Shown here piece by piece: positions 8,601 to 17,900 of a stretch of DNA of 64,000 bases. Numbering within the stretch: the first letter of the stretch is position 1; each line of letters starts with the position of its first letter. The notes beneath the pieces were generated by a model. That model was not told the DNA's origin, made no database searches, and saw only the letters and a list, made by a program, of their open reading frames with translations. The stretch lies in contig NZ_CP139247.1 in the NCBI RefSeq assembly GCF_034087045.1, positions 1,116,001 through 1,180,000 on the forward strand, written 5' to 3'. The DNA is from Chitinophaga sancti. GTDB taxonomy: Bacteria; Bacteroidota; Bacteroidia; Chitinophagales; Chitinophagaceae. The translations under genes were made by a program, and so were the position numbers.

Positions 8601-9310
8601 CTGCAAACCGTCGTGCACAGATCATCCGCGAACAGGGTATCCGTACTAAGAAACATATCACACTGGATGAAATTGGCCGCCGTCTGGCACTGGGCAACTT
8701 CAAACAGCTGAACGTAATCATCAAGGGTGACTTCGATGGTTCTGTAGAAGCGCTGAGCGACTCCCTGCAGAAACTGTCTACCGAAGAAATCGTGGTGAGC
8801 GTAGTACACAAGGCTGTAGGTCAGATCACCGAATCCGACGTATTGCTGGCTACTGCATCCGATGCGATCATCCTCGGCTTCCAGGTTCGACCTTCTTCTC
8901 AGGCTAGCAAACTGGCAGAGAAAGAAAACATCGAAATCCGTACTTACTCCATCATTTATGACGCTATCGATGAACTGAAGAGCGCGATGGAAGGTATGCT
9001 GGAACCGAAAATCGAGAAGAAAGTGGTGGCAAACGTGGAAATCCGCGAAACCTATCGCTTCGACAAGGTTACCGTTGCAGGTTGCTTTGTACTGGATGGT
9101 AAGATCACACGTAACACCCGTGTCAACCTGGTACGTGAAGGTATCGTGATCTACACCGGCGAACTTCAATCACTGAAACGCTATAAGGACGATGTGAAGG
9201 AAGTTGCATCCAATATGGAGTGCGGTCTGAGTATCAAAAATTACAGCGACCTGAAAGTGGGCGATATCGTAGAAGGTTTCGAAGAAGTAGAAGTTAAACG
9301 TACGCTCTAA
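5651..9310 (+). CDS. infB: Translation initiation factor IF-2, with very long low-complexity N-terminus
   Basis: 1219 residues, against about 890 for E. coli IF-2. IF-2 is the GTPase that brings initiator tRNA to the 30S subunit. Residues 1-60 are an IF2_N-like domain ('[25 protein letters not shown]'). Residues about 75-380 are Lys/Pro/Glu/Ala/Gln-rich with PEPK repeats; about 390-590 are Gly/Asn/Arg/Gln-rich with GGNR and GPGHQ repeats and an Asn run. A second IF2_N-like domain follows. The GTPase begins about residue 722: G1 'GHVDHGKT', G3 'DTPGHEAF', G4 'NKID'. Domains II-IV follow to '[17 protein letters not shown]'. Third gene of its operon, 124 bases after nusA, ended by a terminator. 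Confidence 0.97.
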   Translation: MPEVTNNTPRLLAAAKEFNIGKETLIDFLSNKGYDMDGFGSPNARLTSQMYTALQSEFQQDKANKRKSDQIALPKGSVLDAMKKKEKEEAEAAAKKKEAAAKEEQPTAPVAEVPKPEAKPEPKPEPKVEQPNAELKPEPKPEPKPEPKPEPVKAPVAEVPPVVAKEEVKQQQPPVAPVAEKAPEPKPQPEPQPEKKPDTPRINGPKIMGTIDLEALNRHNNKKPQPAAAKKPEQEEKPPVAKQPEPVAKAQEPVQAPPVQQQTTPPVQTPVATEKPVQPEVKPTPVQQQPIEKEKITAPAAEKTAPKAVEEKQAPATEKPAAAQEKTKEPAAKEQIKPAAQHMDVVAAADITSEQDDNTGSAVIENIQAEKLTGPKVIGKIDLPVHQERRDRDNKGNNNFNRGGNNNNAENNRKRKRIIVEKKPEPIQPGDEANKGGEGTHGNNQGGNRGGQGHQGGNRDGGNRNFNRDNRGGGGNRDHSHGGGHNNNNNNNNNNANRPAGPSRPHTAPNRDNRPGGGPGHQGGNRGPGGPGHQGGNRGPGGQGHQGGNRPGGQGGGYNRTGGGQYGNRPGGSSYNNRSGKPEDKEIDKNEIQNKIKETMAKMGGGGGRGKNIKAKQRREKRHELAEQMANQAGGDHKLQVTEFVSVSELANLMDVSFAEVISKCMGLGIMVSINQRLDAEVIELVAGEFGYEVEFIGVDESDDIEEEEIQDNEEDLVPRAPIVTIMGHVDHGKTSLLDYIRNANVVSGEAGGITQHIGAYQVTTATGKRVTFLDTPGHEAFTAMRARGAKVADIAIIVIAADDAIMPQTREAISHSQAAGLPMIFAINKIDKEGANPEKIKEQLAGMNLLVEDWGGKYQSQEISAKSGLNIDVLLEKILLEAELLELKANPNREGSGSVIEASLDKGRGYVATLLVQNGTLRQGDTIASGSNFGKIKAMFNERGLRVDSAGPSAPVQVLGLNGAPQAGEKFRMYENESEAKETANRRAQIIREQGIRTKKHITLDEIGRRLALGNFKQLNVIIKGDFDGSVEALSDSLQKLSTEEIVVSVVHKAVGQITESDVLLATASDAIILGFQVRPSSQASKLAEKENIEIRTYSIIYDAIDELKSAMEGMLEPKIEKKVVANVEIRETYRFDKVTVAGCFVLDGKITRNTRVNLVREGIVIYTGELQSLKRYKDDVKEVASNMECGLSIKNYSDLKVGDIVEGFEEVEVKRTL
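5985..6115 (+). repeat. In-frame PEPK codon repeats inside infB
   Basis: Tandem six- and twelve-base units encode repeated Pro-Glu-Pro-Lys. Different codons are used between copies (cca/cct/ccg, gag/gaa), so the repeat is old at the protein level or selected there rather than a recent DNA slip. Confidence 0.7.
6950..7395 (+). repeat. Gly/Asn/Arg-rich repeats inside infB
   Basis: Degenerate units such as GGNRG, GPGHQ and GGNRPGG repeat through this stretch; an AAC/AAT run near 7108-7137 encodes about ten Asn. The composition resembles RGG-type RNA-binding low-complexity segments. Confidence 0.7.
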
Positions 9311-9350
9311 TGCAGCCTGCACAAGGCTTTTACAGCAATAAAATTTTGTT

Positions 9351-9386
9351 AAAAAAATAAGCCGCTCTTACGCGGCTTATTTTTTG
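9351..9386 (+). terminator. Terminator after infB
   Basis: AAAATAAGCCGC / GCGGCTTATTTT stem with loop TCTTA, an A run on the left and a T run on the right. It ends the rimP-nusA-infB operon. Confidence 0.85.
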
Positions 9387-9388
9387 GT

Positions 9389-9396
9389 TATTTTTG
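9389..9396 (+). promoter_or_regulatory. -7 promoter box TATTTTTG before the SurA-like gene
   Basis: Exact TAnnTTTG match immediately after the infB terminator and 24 bases before the next ATG. It partly overlaps a T-rich tract, so chance is possible. Confidence 0.45.
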
Positions 9397-9420
9397 AGAC
9401 TCACTGTGCTATTTTATACT

Positions 9421-10803
9421 ATGAATAAATTTTTGGCTTTTTCTGCAGTTGTGATGCTGCTCGGTCAGGTTGCTTCTGCGCAGCAGCGAATGGTGGCGGA
9501 CAAAATTGCTGCTATTGTGGGAGATAAGATCATCCTGAGCTCCGATGTAGAAGGGGAACTGGTGAATATGCAACGCCAGATACAGGACGGTAATCTGCCT
9601 CCTGATGCGGCTTGTACGATCATGGAACAGATCATTGCCCAAAAAGTAATGGTGATTCAGGCAGAAAGGGACAGCTTGCCTGTAAGCGAATCAGATGTGG
9701 ATGGTCAGATTGACAACCGCATCCGCTACTTCGAGCAACTGTACGGTAGCCGTGAGAAAATGAAAGAAGTAACCGGGTACTCTGTATACCAGCTGCGTGA
9801 GCGCTTCCGCCAGCCTATCAAAGAAGGGCTGCTGGCCAAGGCAATGCAGGACAAGATCACCAACTCTGTGAAAGTTACCCCTTCTGAGGTGAAAAGATAT
9901 TTTGACGGTATTCCTAAGGACAGCCTCAAGTTTTATGAGTCTGAACTGGAAATCGGTCAACTGATCATCATTCCAAAGGCAACCAAAGAGATGGAACAAT
10001 ACACCATCGACCGCCTGAATGAAATCAAAAAAGATGTATTGGCAAAGAAAGCCGACTTCGGCCGCCAGGCCATCATGATCTCCGAAGATCCAGGTACCAA
10101 AGAAAATAATGGTATCTACATCCTGAACCGTACTGACAAACAATGGGATCCTGAATTCCTCGCTGCCTCTTTCAGGCTCAAAGAAAATGAGATCTCTTCT
10201 CCTGTAAAAAGCCAGTTCGGTTACCACCTGATCCAATGTCTGAAACGCCAGGGTGACAACATCACCGTTCAGCATATCCTGCTTAAACCACTTGTTGGTA
10301 AGGCTGATATCGCTGCTGCAAAGGTGAAACTGGATAGCATTCGTCAACTCATCCTAAATGGTAAAATGAACTTTGGTGATGCTGTCAACAAATTCAGCGA
10401 TGAGCCAATGGCCAAATTTACCGGTGGCATGTTGCAGAACAATGTAAGCGGTGGTACCCTGATCACTATGGACCAGCTGGATCAGCCATCAGAAAGAGCC
10501 ATCGTTATGATGCTCGATACACTGAAACCAGGCGGTATATCAGAACCAGTGCAGTATGTAGACGAAGAAAGCAAAGCTACTCAGCTTCGTATCGTATACC
10601 TGAAAACACGTACCAACCCTCACCGCGAAAACCTGAATGACGACTACGCACGTATTCAACAGCGTACTTTGGCCATCAAACAGGCAGAAGCAAGAGATAA
10701 ATGGCTGAGAGAAACAATCCCTACATATTACATCCATGTAGATAATGAGTATAAGAAATGTGGGCATATAGCCAGATGGATGGGAGCAGTAGCACAGAAG
10801 TAA
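9421..10803 (+). CDS. SurA-like periplasmic peptidylprolyl isomerase (parvulin type)
   Basis: 460 residues from the ATG at 9421, which gives a clean signal peptide (MNKFLAFSAVVMLLGQVASA). A SurA_N-like helical domain follows ('VADKIAAIVGDKIILSSDVEGELVNMQ', to about residue 150). Two parvulin domains follow: residues about 175-280 ('ELEIGQLIIIPKA...FGYHLIQCLKRQ') and about 285-390 ('VQHILLKPLVGKADIAAAKVKL...FSDEPMAKFTGGML'). The expected role is chaperoning outer-membrane proteins in the periplasm. It lies alone between two terminators. Which of the two parvulin domains is active cannot be decided by eye. Confidence 0.9.
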   Translation: MNKFLAFSAVVMLLGQVASAQQRMVADKIAAIVGDKIILSSDVEGELVNMQRQIQDGNLPPDAACTIMEQIIAQKVMVIQAERDSLPVSESDVDGQIDNRIRYFEQLYGSREKMKEVTGYSVYQLRERFRQPIKEGLLAKAMQDKITNSVKVTPSEVKRYFDGIPKDSLKFYESELEIGQLIIIPKATKEMEQYTIDRLNEIKKDVLAKKADFGRQAIMISEDPGTKENNGIYILNRTDKQWDPEFLAASFRLKENEISSPVKSQFGYHLIQCLKRQGDNITVQHILLKPLVGKADIAAAKVKLDSIRQLILNGKMNFGDAVNKFSDEPMAKFTGGMLQNNVSGGTLITMDQLDQPSERAIVMMLDTLKPGGISEPVQYVDEESKATQLRIVYLKTRTNPHRENLNDDYARIQQRTLAIKQAEARDKWLRETIPTYYIHVDNEYKKCGHIARWMGAVAQK

Positions 10804-10809
10804 TTACTG

Positions 10810-10839
10810 AAAAGGCGGATCAAATCGATCCGCCTTTTT
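10810..10839 (+). terminator. Terminator after the SurA-like gene
   Basis: AAAGGCGGATC / GATCCGCCTTT stem around a short AAATC loop, followed by T residues. Confidence 0.85.
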
Positions 10840-10857
10840 GTTTAGGTTTTTTCAACG

Positions 10858-10865
10858 TAACTTCG
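10858..10865 (+). promoter_or_regulatory. Possible -7 box TAACTTCG of the PurF-type gene
   Basis: One mismatch to TAnnTTTG, 19 bases before the ATG and directly after the preceding terminator, where a promoter is expected. Confidence 0.4.
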
Positions 10866-10884
10866 CGCCTTCAATTCTAATGGG

Positions 10885-12732
10885 ATGAGCGAAGCCATAA
10901 AACATGAATGCGGATTAGCATTTATAAGACTTAGGAAGCCTTTTTCTTATTATCAGCAACAATATGGAACGGTTTTCTACGGCCTCAACAAATTGTACCT
11001 GCTGATGGAAAAGCAGCATAACCGTGGACAGGATGGTGCAGGTATAGCCACTGTGAAGTTGAACACCGAACCCGGGGTTCCCTTCATGCACAGGCTCCGA
11101 AGCAGCGCTCCCCAAGCCATAGGAGACATCTTCGGCAAGGTAAGAGACGAAATCGACGAAATCGAAAAGTACCAACCGGAAATCACCAAGTACCCCGGCC
11201 TCATGAAAGGCCACATGCGTTTCCTCGGCGAAAACATGATGGGTCACCTCCGCTACGCCACTCAGGGTAAAAACAACGTAGAACTCTGCCACCCGTTCGT
11301 AAGATATAACACCATTCCCGCACGCAACCTCTCTATCGCAGGCAACTTCAACCTCGTAAATGCTGATGAACTGTTTAAGTTCGTAAATGTAGACCCGGGA
11401 GAAACTCACCGTAACAGTGACCTCGCGGCGATGCTGGAAGTTGTACACCACTTCCTGTGCAAAGAGGATGAAGTACGTCAGAACGGACTGGATGTAAAGA
11501 AGATCCTGAAAGATGCCTTCTCTATGTTCGACGGCGGTTATCACGTGTGTGGCCTGCTGGGTAGCGGTGATTCTTTCGTGATCCGCGATGCGCACGGTAT
11601 TCGTCCTTCTTATTATTATGTGAATGACGAAGTGATCGTAGCCGCTTCTGAGCGTGCTGCCATCCGTACCGCATTCAACGTAGGTGAAAATGAAGTACTG
11701 GAACTGATGCCTGGAAACGCCCTGATCGTAAAAGAAAACGGCGAATACAGCATTGAGCAGATTCTGGATCAGAAAGAACGTAAAGCTTGTAGCTTCGAGA
11801 GGATCTACTTCTCCCGTGGTAACGACGAAAAGATCTACAAAGAGCGTTCCCGCCTGGGTTACAACCTGGCTGAGCGGGTTCTTGCAGATATTAATAATGA
11901 CCTGAAGAATACCATCTTCTCCTTTATTCCAAATACCGCCGAGATTGCCTTTTATGGTATGATCAAGGGTTTGGAAGACTACCTGAATAAAATCAAGGTA
12001 GAAAGGATCGTATCATGGGGCAAAGACTTCGACGAGGAAAAGCTGACCGAAATGGTGAACCGCCGTATCCGCATCGACAAGATTGCTATCAAAGACGTGA
12101 AGATGCGTACGTTCATTACTGCCGATACCAGCCGTAATGAGATGGTGCAGCACGTGTATGACATCACTTATGGTACTGTTCGTCCGGGTGTGGATACGCT
12201 GGTAGTGATCGATGACTCTATCGTAAGAGGTACCACCCTACGTGAAAGCATTATCAAAATGCTGGACAGACTGGGCCCAAAACGTATTATTATCGTTTCT
12301 TCTGCTCCGCAGATCCGTTATCCTGACTGCTATGGTATTGACATGAGTAAGATGGGTGATTTTGTGGCTTTCCAGGCAGCAATTGCCCTGCTGAAAGACC
12401 ATGGTAAGGAGCATATACTGCAGGAAGCGTATGGTTTGTGCAATGAGTTACAGCGTACAAATACATTGCATGCGCAGAACGTGGTGAGGAATATTTATAA
12501 ACCATTTACTACTGAGCAGATTTCTGCAAAGATTGCAGAGATCATCACTCCGAAAGGCATAAGCGCAGAGGTAAATGTGATTTATCAATCTATTGAGAGC
12601 CTGCATGAGGCTTGTCCTAATAACTTAGGGGATTGGTACTTTACAGGGAACTATCCGACACCGGGAGGGAATAGGGTAGTGAATAAGGCGTTTATGAACT
12701 TCATGGAAGGGAAGAACGAAAGAGGATACTAA
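10885..12732 (+). CDS. PurF-type amidophosphoribosyltransferase, long form
   Basis: 615 residues, about 110 longer than E. coli PurF. The class II glutamine amidotransferase domain is N-terminal with Cys at residue 9 in 'KHECGLAFI', so a short propeptide would be removed to expose the nucleophile; 'NRGQDGAGIA' and 'GHMRFLGENMMGHLRYATQGKNN' are further conserved stretches. The C-terminal phosphoribosyltransferase domain has the PRPP loop 'VVIDDSIVRGTTLRESI' about residues 435-451. The reaction expected is PRPP plus glutamine to phosphoribosylamine, the first step of purine synthesis. No other purine gene is nearby. The extra length is spread through the glutaminase half and at the C-terminus. 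Bacteroidota often have a shorter PurF as well, so this may be a paralogue (inference). Confidence 0.85.
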   Translation: MSEAIKHECGLAFIRLRKPFSYYQQQYGTVFYGLNKLYLLMEKQHNRGQDGAGIATVKLNTEPGVPFMHRLRSSAPQAIGDIFGKVRDEIDEIEKYQPEITKYPGLMKGHMRFLGENMMGHLRYATQGKNNVELCHPFVRYNTIPARNLSIAGNFNLVNADELFKFVNVDPGETHRNSDLAAMLEVVHHFLCKEDEVRQNGLDVKKILKDAFSMFDGGYHVCGLLGSGDSFVIRDAHGIRPSYYYVNDEVIVAASERAAIRTAFNVGENEVLELMPGNALIVKENGEYSIEQILDQKERKACSFERIYFSRGNDEKIYKERSRLGYNLAERVLADINNDLKNTIFSFIPNTAEIAFYGMIKGLEDYLNKIKVERIVSWGKDFDEEKLTEMVNRRIRIDKIAIKDVKMRTFITADTSRNEMVQHVYDITYGTVRPGVDTLVVIDDSIVRGTTLRESIIKMLDRLGPKRIIIVSSAPQIRYPDCYGIDMSKMGDFVAFQAAIALLKDHGKEHILQEAYGLCNELQRTNTLHAQNVVRNIYKPFTTEQISAKIAEIITPKGISAEVNVIYQSIESLHEACPNNLGDWYFTGNYPTPGGNRVVNKAFMNFMEGKNERGY

Positions 12733-12769
12733 AAATAAAGCCCGTTGCTACGCAACGGGCTTTATTTTT
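12731..12769 (+). terminator. Terminator after the PurF-type gene
   Basis: AAATAAAGCCCGTTG / CAACGGGCTTTATTT, perfect long stem with loop CTACG, flanked by A and T runs; should work in both directions. Confidence 0.88.
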
Positions 12770-12896
12770 GGGCAGCACCTGCTACCCTTTATTAATTTTA
12801 TCTTAAATCAGGCTTTGTGCAGCAGGCCACACCATGAAGTGATCCAGTTATTTCAGTAAATTAGTAAGTAACTAAAAGTCAATTATCAATAAAAGG

Positions 12897-13397
12897 ATGA
12901 AAACGTTACTGCTGATCCGCCACGCAAAATCTAGCTGGAATGATCCGGATGTAGATGATTTTGACCGGCCACTCAACAAACGGGGCAAACAAAACGCACC
13001 AGAAATGGCCACTCGCCTGCACTCCAGGGGAATCGTTCCCGAACTCCTTATTGCCAGCCCCGCCAAACGTACCAAAGCAACTGCCCGTCTCATGGCTAAA
13101 GAATGGCACTATGACAAAGATGCCATCCTGCTGGAAGACGAACTCTATCTTTGCTACGCCTCTACATTCCTGAAAATGATCACTAAGATTGATGATGATA
13201 TCGATACTGTCGCCATCTTCGCTCACAATCCAGGTATCACCGACTTCGCCAATTACATTACGCAGGAAATCAGGATAGACAATATCCCTACCTCCGGCGT
13301 TTTCGCAGTAAAAGCTAATATCAATTCATGGAAAGAGTTTGACAGCGCTACCAAGAACTTTCTATTCTTTGACTATCCCAAAGCAGAAGTAGTCTAA
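12897..13397 (+). CDS. SixA-like histidine phosphatase
   Basis: 166 residues. The histidine-phosphatase signature 'LLIRHAKSSW' is at residues 5-14, with the phospho-accepting His at 9. 'RPLNKRGKQNAPEMA' and the second catalytic His in 'VAIFAHNPGITDFANYI' complete the SixA pattern. E. coli SixA removes phosphate from histidine of phosphotransfer proteins; family members in Bacteroidota are not well studied, so the substrate here is open. It is transcribed alone, convergent with proC 23 bases away, with a 130-base leader region containing no clear promoter box. Confidence 0.9.
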   Translation: MKTLLLIRHAKSSWNDPDVDDFDRPLNKRGKQNAPEMATRLHSRGIVPELLIASPAKRTKATARLMAKEWHYDKDAILLEDELYLCYASTFLKMITKIDDDIDTVAIFAHNPGITDFANYITQEIRIDNIPTSGVFAVKANINSWKEFDSATKNFLFFDYPKAEVV

Positions 13398-13420
13398 GCC
13401 CCGTCCTGTTTCTCCCTATT

Positions 13421-14221
13421 TTAGTCTTTCTGAATTTTATTGTAGGACACTGTGATCCCTTTGATCAGTGAAGAACTGAATCCCTGGTGTTCCATCTCAT
13501 TCAGACCAGCAATCGTGCATCCTTTAGGGGTAGTTACCTTGTCGATCTCTTCTTCCGGATGGCGTTTCTCACGGATCAGCAATTCTGCCGCTCCCTTCAC
13601 GGTTTGTGCCGCGATCAGGTTTGCCGTACGTACGTCAAAGCCGATTTCGATACCACCCTGGATGCTGGCCCTGATAAAACGCAATGCATAGGCAATACCA
13701 CAGGCACCCAGTACGGTAGCAGCATCCATCAGCTTTTCGTCGATAGCTACAGTTACCCCCAGCTGATCGAACATATCCTTTACATAATCCTGCAGCTCTG
13801 GCGCCACATTCTTGTAGCACACGCAGGTCATTGACTCCTGAATAGCAATGGCTGTATTCGGCATGGCACGTACGACCGCGATACCGGTACCACCTACCTT
13901 TTCCAGGTCATCCATAGACACCCCAGTCATAACACTGATCAGCACCTGCCTGGATGGATCAAAGGCGGTTTGCACTTTGCTCAGTACTTCTTTCCAGTTG
14001 TACGGCTTGAGGGCGATGACAACGATCTCCGCATCACGGATTGCGGCATCGTTATCTGCAGTTGTATTGACACCGGCTGTCTGAAAGTCTTTCAGAGCCG
14101 TTACATTTCTTCTGGTAATCGTCAGGTCGGCAGGTTGTGAAAACCCGCTTTTCAGTAAACCCTGTGCAATGGCAGCACCAAGATTGCCACCACCGATGAT
14201 AGCTATTTTTTTGCTAGACAT
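13421..14221 (-). CDS. proC: Pyrroline-5-carboxylate reductase
   Basis: 266 residues from the ATG at 14221, where the Rossmann motif follows at once ('MSSKKIAIIGGGNLGAAIAQGLL'); a 43-residue upstream extension is rejected because it holds no motif and covers the divergent promoter region. The enzyme reduces 1-pyrroline-5-carboxylate to proline with NAD(P)H in the cytoplasm. Supporting stretches are 'VRAMPNTAIAIQESMT' and the C-terminal family signature around 'ELLIREKRHPEEEIDKVTTPKGCTIAGLNEME'. Divergent from the thermonuclease gene. Confidence 0.95.
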   Translation of the reverse strand: MSSKKIAIIGGGNLGAAIAQGLLKSGFSQPADLTITRRNVTALKDFQTAGVNTTADNDAAIRDAEIVVIALKPYNWKEVLSKVQTAFDPSRQVLISVMTGVSMDDLEKVGGTGIAVVRAMPNTAIAIQESMTCVCYKNVAPELQDYVKDMFDQLGVTVAIDEKLMDAATVLGACGIAYALRFIRASIQGGIEIGFDVRTANLIAAQTVKGAAELLIREKRHPEEEIDKVTTPKGCTIAGLNEMEHQGFSSSLIKGITVSYNKIQKD

Positions 14222-14349
14222 GTTGTTCACTATATGCTTTAAATCAAGGGGAAGGTATAACAAGATATGCAGATGTGCAAATGAATCAGCCACAATGGTT
14301 AGGCTCTTCCGGGGAAAATTTGTTACTTCGCATCCCAAAATCCTATGCA

Positions 14350-14862
14350 ATGCCTAAATTTTATTTTAGAGTGATCATGTGTATGCTCCTTTGTCTGTTT
14401 ACTCAGACAATAGTGGCCAGCCCACCGAAGAAAATAAAAGGAAAGGTAGTGCGGATCATAGATGGAGATACATTTGAGGTACTGGTAAAAAAAGAGACAT
14501 TCCGCATCAGGCTTTCAGCGATCGATGCACCGGAGAAGGGACAGGACTACTACCAGAAAAGCAAACAGGCATTGTCGGATTTGTGTTTCAACAAGATCGT
14601 AACGGTCGAACTGTTGCGAAAAGACAGGTACCAGCGCTGGATAGGCGATGTCTATAGTAGCAAAGGAGAATACATTAATGGTTGGATGATAGCCGGAGGG
14701 CATGCCTGGCATTATACAGAATATTCTAAAAGTGCACCATTGGCAGCGGCACAGGCCACCGCCAAACGTAATAAACTGGGACTCTGGAAGCAGGCAAAAC
14801 CTATCGCTCCCTGGGAGTTCCGCTCAGCCAAAAACAAAAACAGGAAGAAAAAGGCTGCTTAA
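14350..14862 (+). CDS. Exported thermonuclease-family nuclease (SNase-like)
   Basis: 170 residues from the ATG at 14350 (MPKFYFRVIMCMLLCLFTQTIVASP), which gives a signal peptide; an upstream in-frame start would bury it. Staphylococcal-nuclease motifs are present: 'GKVVRIIDGDTFEVL' with the Asp pair, 'RIRLSAIDAPEKGQ' with the catalytic Arg and metal-binding Asp, 'YQRWIGDVYSSKGEYIN' with the second Arg region, and 'ATAKRNKLGLWK'. It should cut DNA or RNA outside the cytoplasm with calcium. A basic tail 'SAKNKNRKKKAA' ends it. Followed by a strong hairpin. Confidence 0.92.
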   Translation: MPKFYFRVIMCMLLCLFTQTIVASPPKKIKGKVVRIIDGDTFEVLVKKETFRIRLSAIDAPEKGQDYYQKSKQALSDLCFNKIVTVELLRKDRYQRWIGDVYSSKGEYINGWMIAGGHAWHYTEYSKSAPLAAAQATAKRNKLGLWKQAKPIAPWEFRSAKNKNRKKKAA

Positions 14863-14882
14863 TTAACTACCCCCTTATGTTG

Positions 14883-14940
14883 ATATCCCTAAAATAACGG
14901 CTATGCATGCGGCATAAGCGTTATTTTAGGGATATTTTCA
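14883..14940 (+). terminator. Long hairpin/terminator after the thermonuclease gene
   Basis: Perfect 17-bp stem (ATATCCCTAAAATAACG at 14883-14899 with its complement at 14919-14935) around a 19-base loop that itself can pair TATGC with GCATA; TTTTC follows. It ends 26 bases before the next start codon. Confidence 0.75.
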
Positions 14941-14965
14941 ATAGGAGGAAATCTGTCTTTAACTT

Positions 14966-17900
14966 ATGTCAGTGAATACCAGCGATAAAGCCCTCACCGG
15001 CCATATGTTGTATATGCGCCTGCTGGAAGCCGGAGATGGGCACCAGCCGCTAGCCACCCTGCGATTTTTGCGGGGTGTACTCGAGCAGTTATTCCGGCAT
15101 CTCACCAAAAATGAAGCCCGTAGCTTCAGCAACCTGTTTGCCCGTATGCAGTTCTACTTCGACAAGCACGGAGTAGCATCCAATCAACGGCGCCAACTGA
15201 CTATTCTTCGAATTCTTACAACCAAAGCTATGACGGGCGGCCTCCGTGCCGATCAGCAGGATGCCCTGCTCTGTATCCGTACCCTGGCCGATGTCATTGA
15301 ACAATATTACGAGGTTCCTCCCCCCGAAGCACTGCTGGAACGGTGTGCCTCCGTAGCAGGAGAGACCCTGACACAGGGTCCTGTGGATGATAATCCACTG
15401 GTACCGCTGCTCAAATGCCTTGTTACCGGCGTAGGCCCTTTGCAAAAAACACCTGATGGGGTGGAGTCGTTTGTATTCCAGGGCAAAGATGATGAGGCGG
15501 GGGATTTCCTGATCAACATTACTTCTGTTTATCAGCCACATACTGCTGCCCTCCACAAACAGGTACGGGTATATGATACCCTCCATATTCTGCATGCAGA
15601 TCGTGATGTGGTTACCGGCCAGTACGAAGCAGTGAAAGCCACCCGCTTTATCCTGGAACCTGATCTCCTGATCGACATCAGTGATCTGGCAGAATGCTTT
15701 GGCCGCAGTGGTCCCAATCCGTTTTTATACTTAGTCAGGAAACTGGTGCCACAAACGACCGGGTTGCCTGCTTTCAAGGGGAATATCGTCAATTCCCTGC
15801 TGGACAATGTATTACGCCATCCGGATATGAAGCTTCGGGAATCCTTTGTAGAAGCAGTGGCCGAAAATGTATTGCAGGCTGCTGGCTATAGCCGACAAGA
15901 GCTGAACAGCATGTATGCCGACATCAGGGACACACACTGGCCCAATTTATTGGAGGCATCCAGGGAACTGAAAGACCGGCCGGTGAGAATAGAACCGACC
16001 TTCTTCTCTGCCTTATATGGCCTACAGGGGCGTCTGGATATCCTGGCAGAAGATGATACAGATCCTACCCGTAAGGAGATCTTTGAGCTCAAAAGTGGCA
16101 GAGCACCGGATTTTGGAGCCTGGAAGAACCATGAAATGCAGGTAACCGGGTATAACCTGCTGCTGCAATCTACTTTTGGCGATGAGCGCTGTGGCAGCTC
16201 TGCGATCCTTTATTCTTCTGCATCCAATAGTCCATTGCGCAACGTAACGAATAATCGCACTGCGGAAAATGAGTTGCTCGCACTGCGCAATGAAATCGTT
16301 TCCCAGCTATTAAGACTCTCCTCAGGAGAATATGAAATACTTGAAAAAATCACGACACTCGCCGGCGAAGGATTGCCTTCTTTCAGCGTCGTGCATTTCG
16401 CCAACTTCGAAGAAACCTATGGCAAGGCCAGTCCACTGCTGAGAAGCTACTACCAGCAGTTCCTATCTTTCTTGCTCAGGGAGTTCCTGCTGGCCAAGTG
16501 TGGCATGTATGCCTCCATGCACAGGGAAGAAGATGCTGAAGGCTTTGCCGCCCTCTGGTTACAACCTGAATCGGAAAAACTAGCCCGGTTCACGATCATT
16601 CCCGGCCTCTGTTTCCAGAATTTTGATGAAGCCCAGAGTAGTGTGGTATTCACTATTCAGGAGCCGGTGAATCATAACTTCCGCCCAGGGGATACTGCCA
16701 TCATTTACCCAAGAGATACCACCGGGCTGGCACCATTGCAACACCAGATCCTGAAAGGCAGGGTAGATGAACTTCAGAAAGACAGGCTGACCTTTTCACT
16801 GAACAACCGACAGATTACCCACGACTTCTTTGCTCACCAGCAACAATGGGTGATTGAACACGATATTTATGAATCCAACTTCTGGATCTCAGCGACGGCG
16901 CTGTTTCATGTACTGGAACCCCGCTTTGCTGCCAGAATGGAGTTGTTACTGGGCATGCGGGAACCTGTCAAGGTGCCTTTCCCGCTACCTGCCCCCACCA
17001 TGTTCAACAGCAACCAGCAGGAGATCCTGCAGGCTGCGCTGGATGCCAAAGACTATTACCTGGTACAGGGACCTCCCGGCACTGGGAAGACATCGTCCCT
17101 GCTTACTTCAATAGTGACTTCTCTGGCAGCTGCCAGCACCCAGATGATGATCGTGGCATTTACCAACAAGGCAGTAGACGAAATTTGTAAAAAGCTGGAA
17201 AGCAAAGGTGTACAATACCTGCGGTTGGGGGGCCGCCGTTCAGCAGCCGAAAATCAGTTGAGAACCTATTGCCTGGAAGGGGATATTGCACAGGCCAGGG
17301 AGTACATTGCCAATCAGCAGATCTTTGTAGCTACGGTGGCAACGATGGCTACCCGGTTACCTAACCTGCAATTGCTGGGGGTTAAAACGGATACCCTCAT
17401 TGTAGACGAGGCATCTCAGTTGACGGAGCCACAGCTTTTAGGGTTGGTGCTGCCTTTCCGGAAGTTTATACTGATCGGTGATCAGAACCAGCTGCCACCA
17501 GTGGTTGCGCAGGCAGATAATTTCTGTATGACGGAAGAAAGCCTTTTACATAGTACAGGTATTACAGATCTGCGTTGTACACTTTTCGAAAGGCTGATCC
17601 AGGCTTGTAAACAAAACGGCTGGCATCATGGCTGGGGCATGCTGAATACCCATTTCCGCATGCACAATGATATCGCAGACCTGATCAACCATTACTATGC
17701 TTACCAGTTATCGCCAGGCCAACCTTTGCAGGCAGCACCTTTTGTAAAGCAGGATGTAGCTGATGGCGACTGGCATCACATATTGTCACAAGGCAGAACC
17801 ATCTTCCTACCCAGTCCCATGGAGCCGACTTCCAAAATGCACCTGACAGAAGCACAACAGGTGGTATCACTGCTCACTTACCTACAGGAGAGCAGGGGAG

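Noticed and set aside
8273..9169. 298-codon reverse frame opposite the IF-2 C-terminal domains
   Set aside because: Antisense shadow of a well-conserved gene; no signal, motif or expression element.
9691..10347. 218-codon reverse frame opposite the SurA-like gene
   Set aside because: Antisense shadow; composition rich in Phe/Leu/Asp/His from complement codons.
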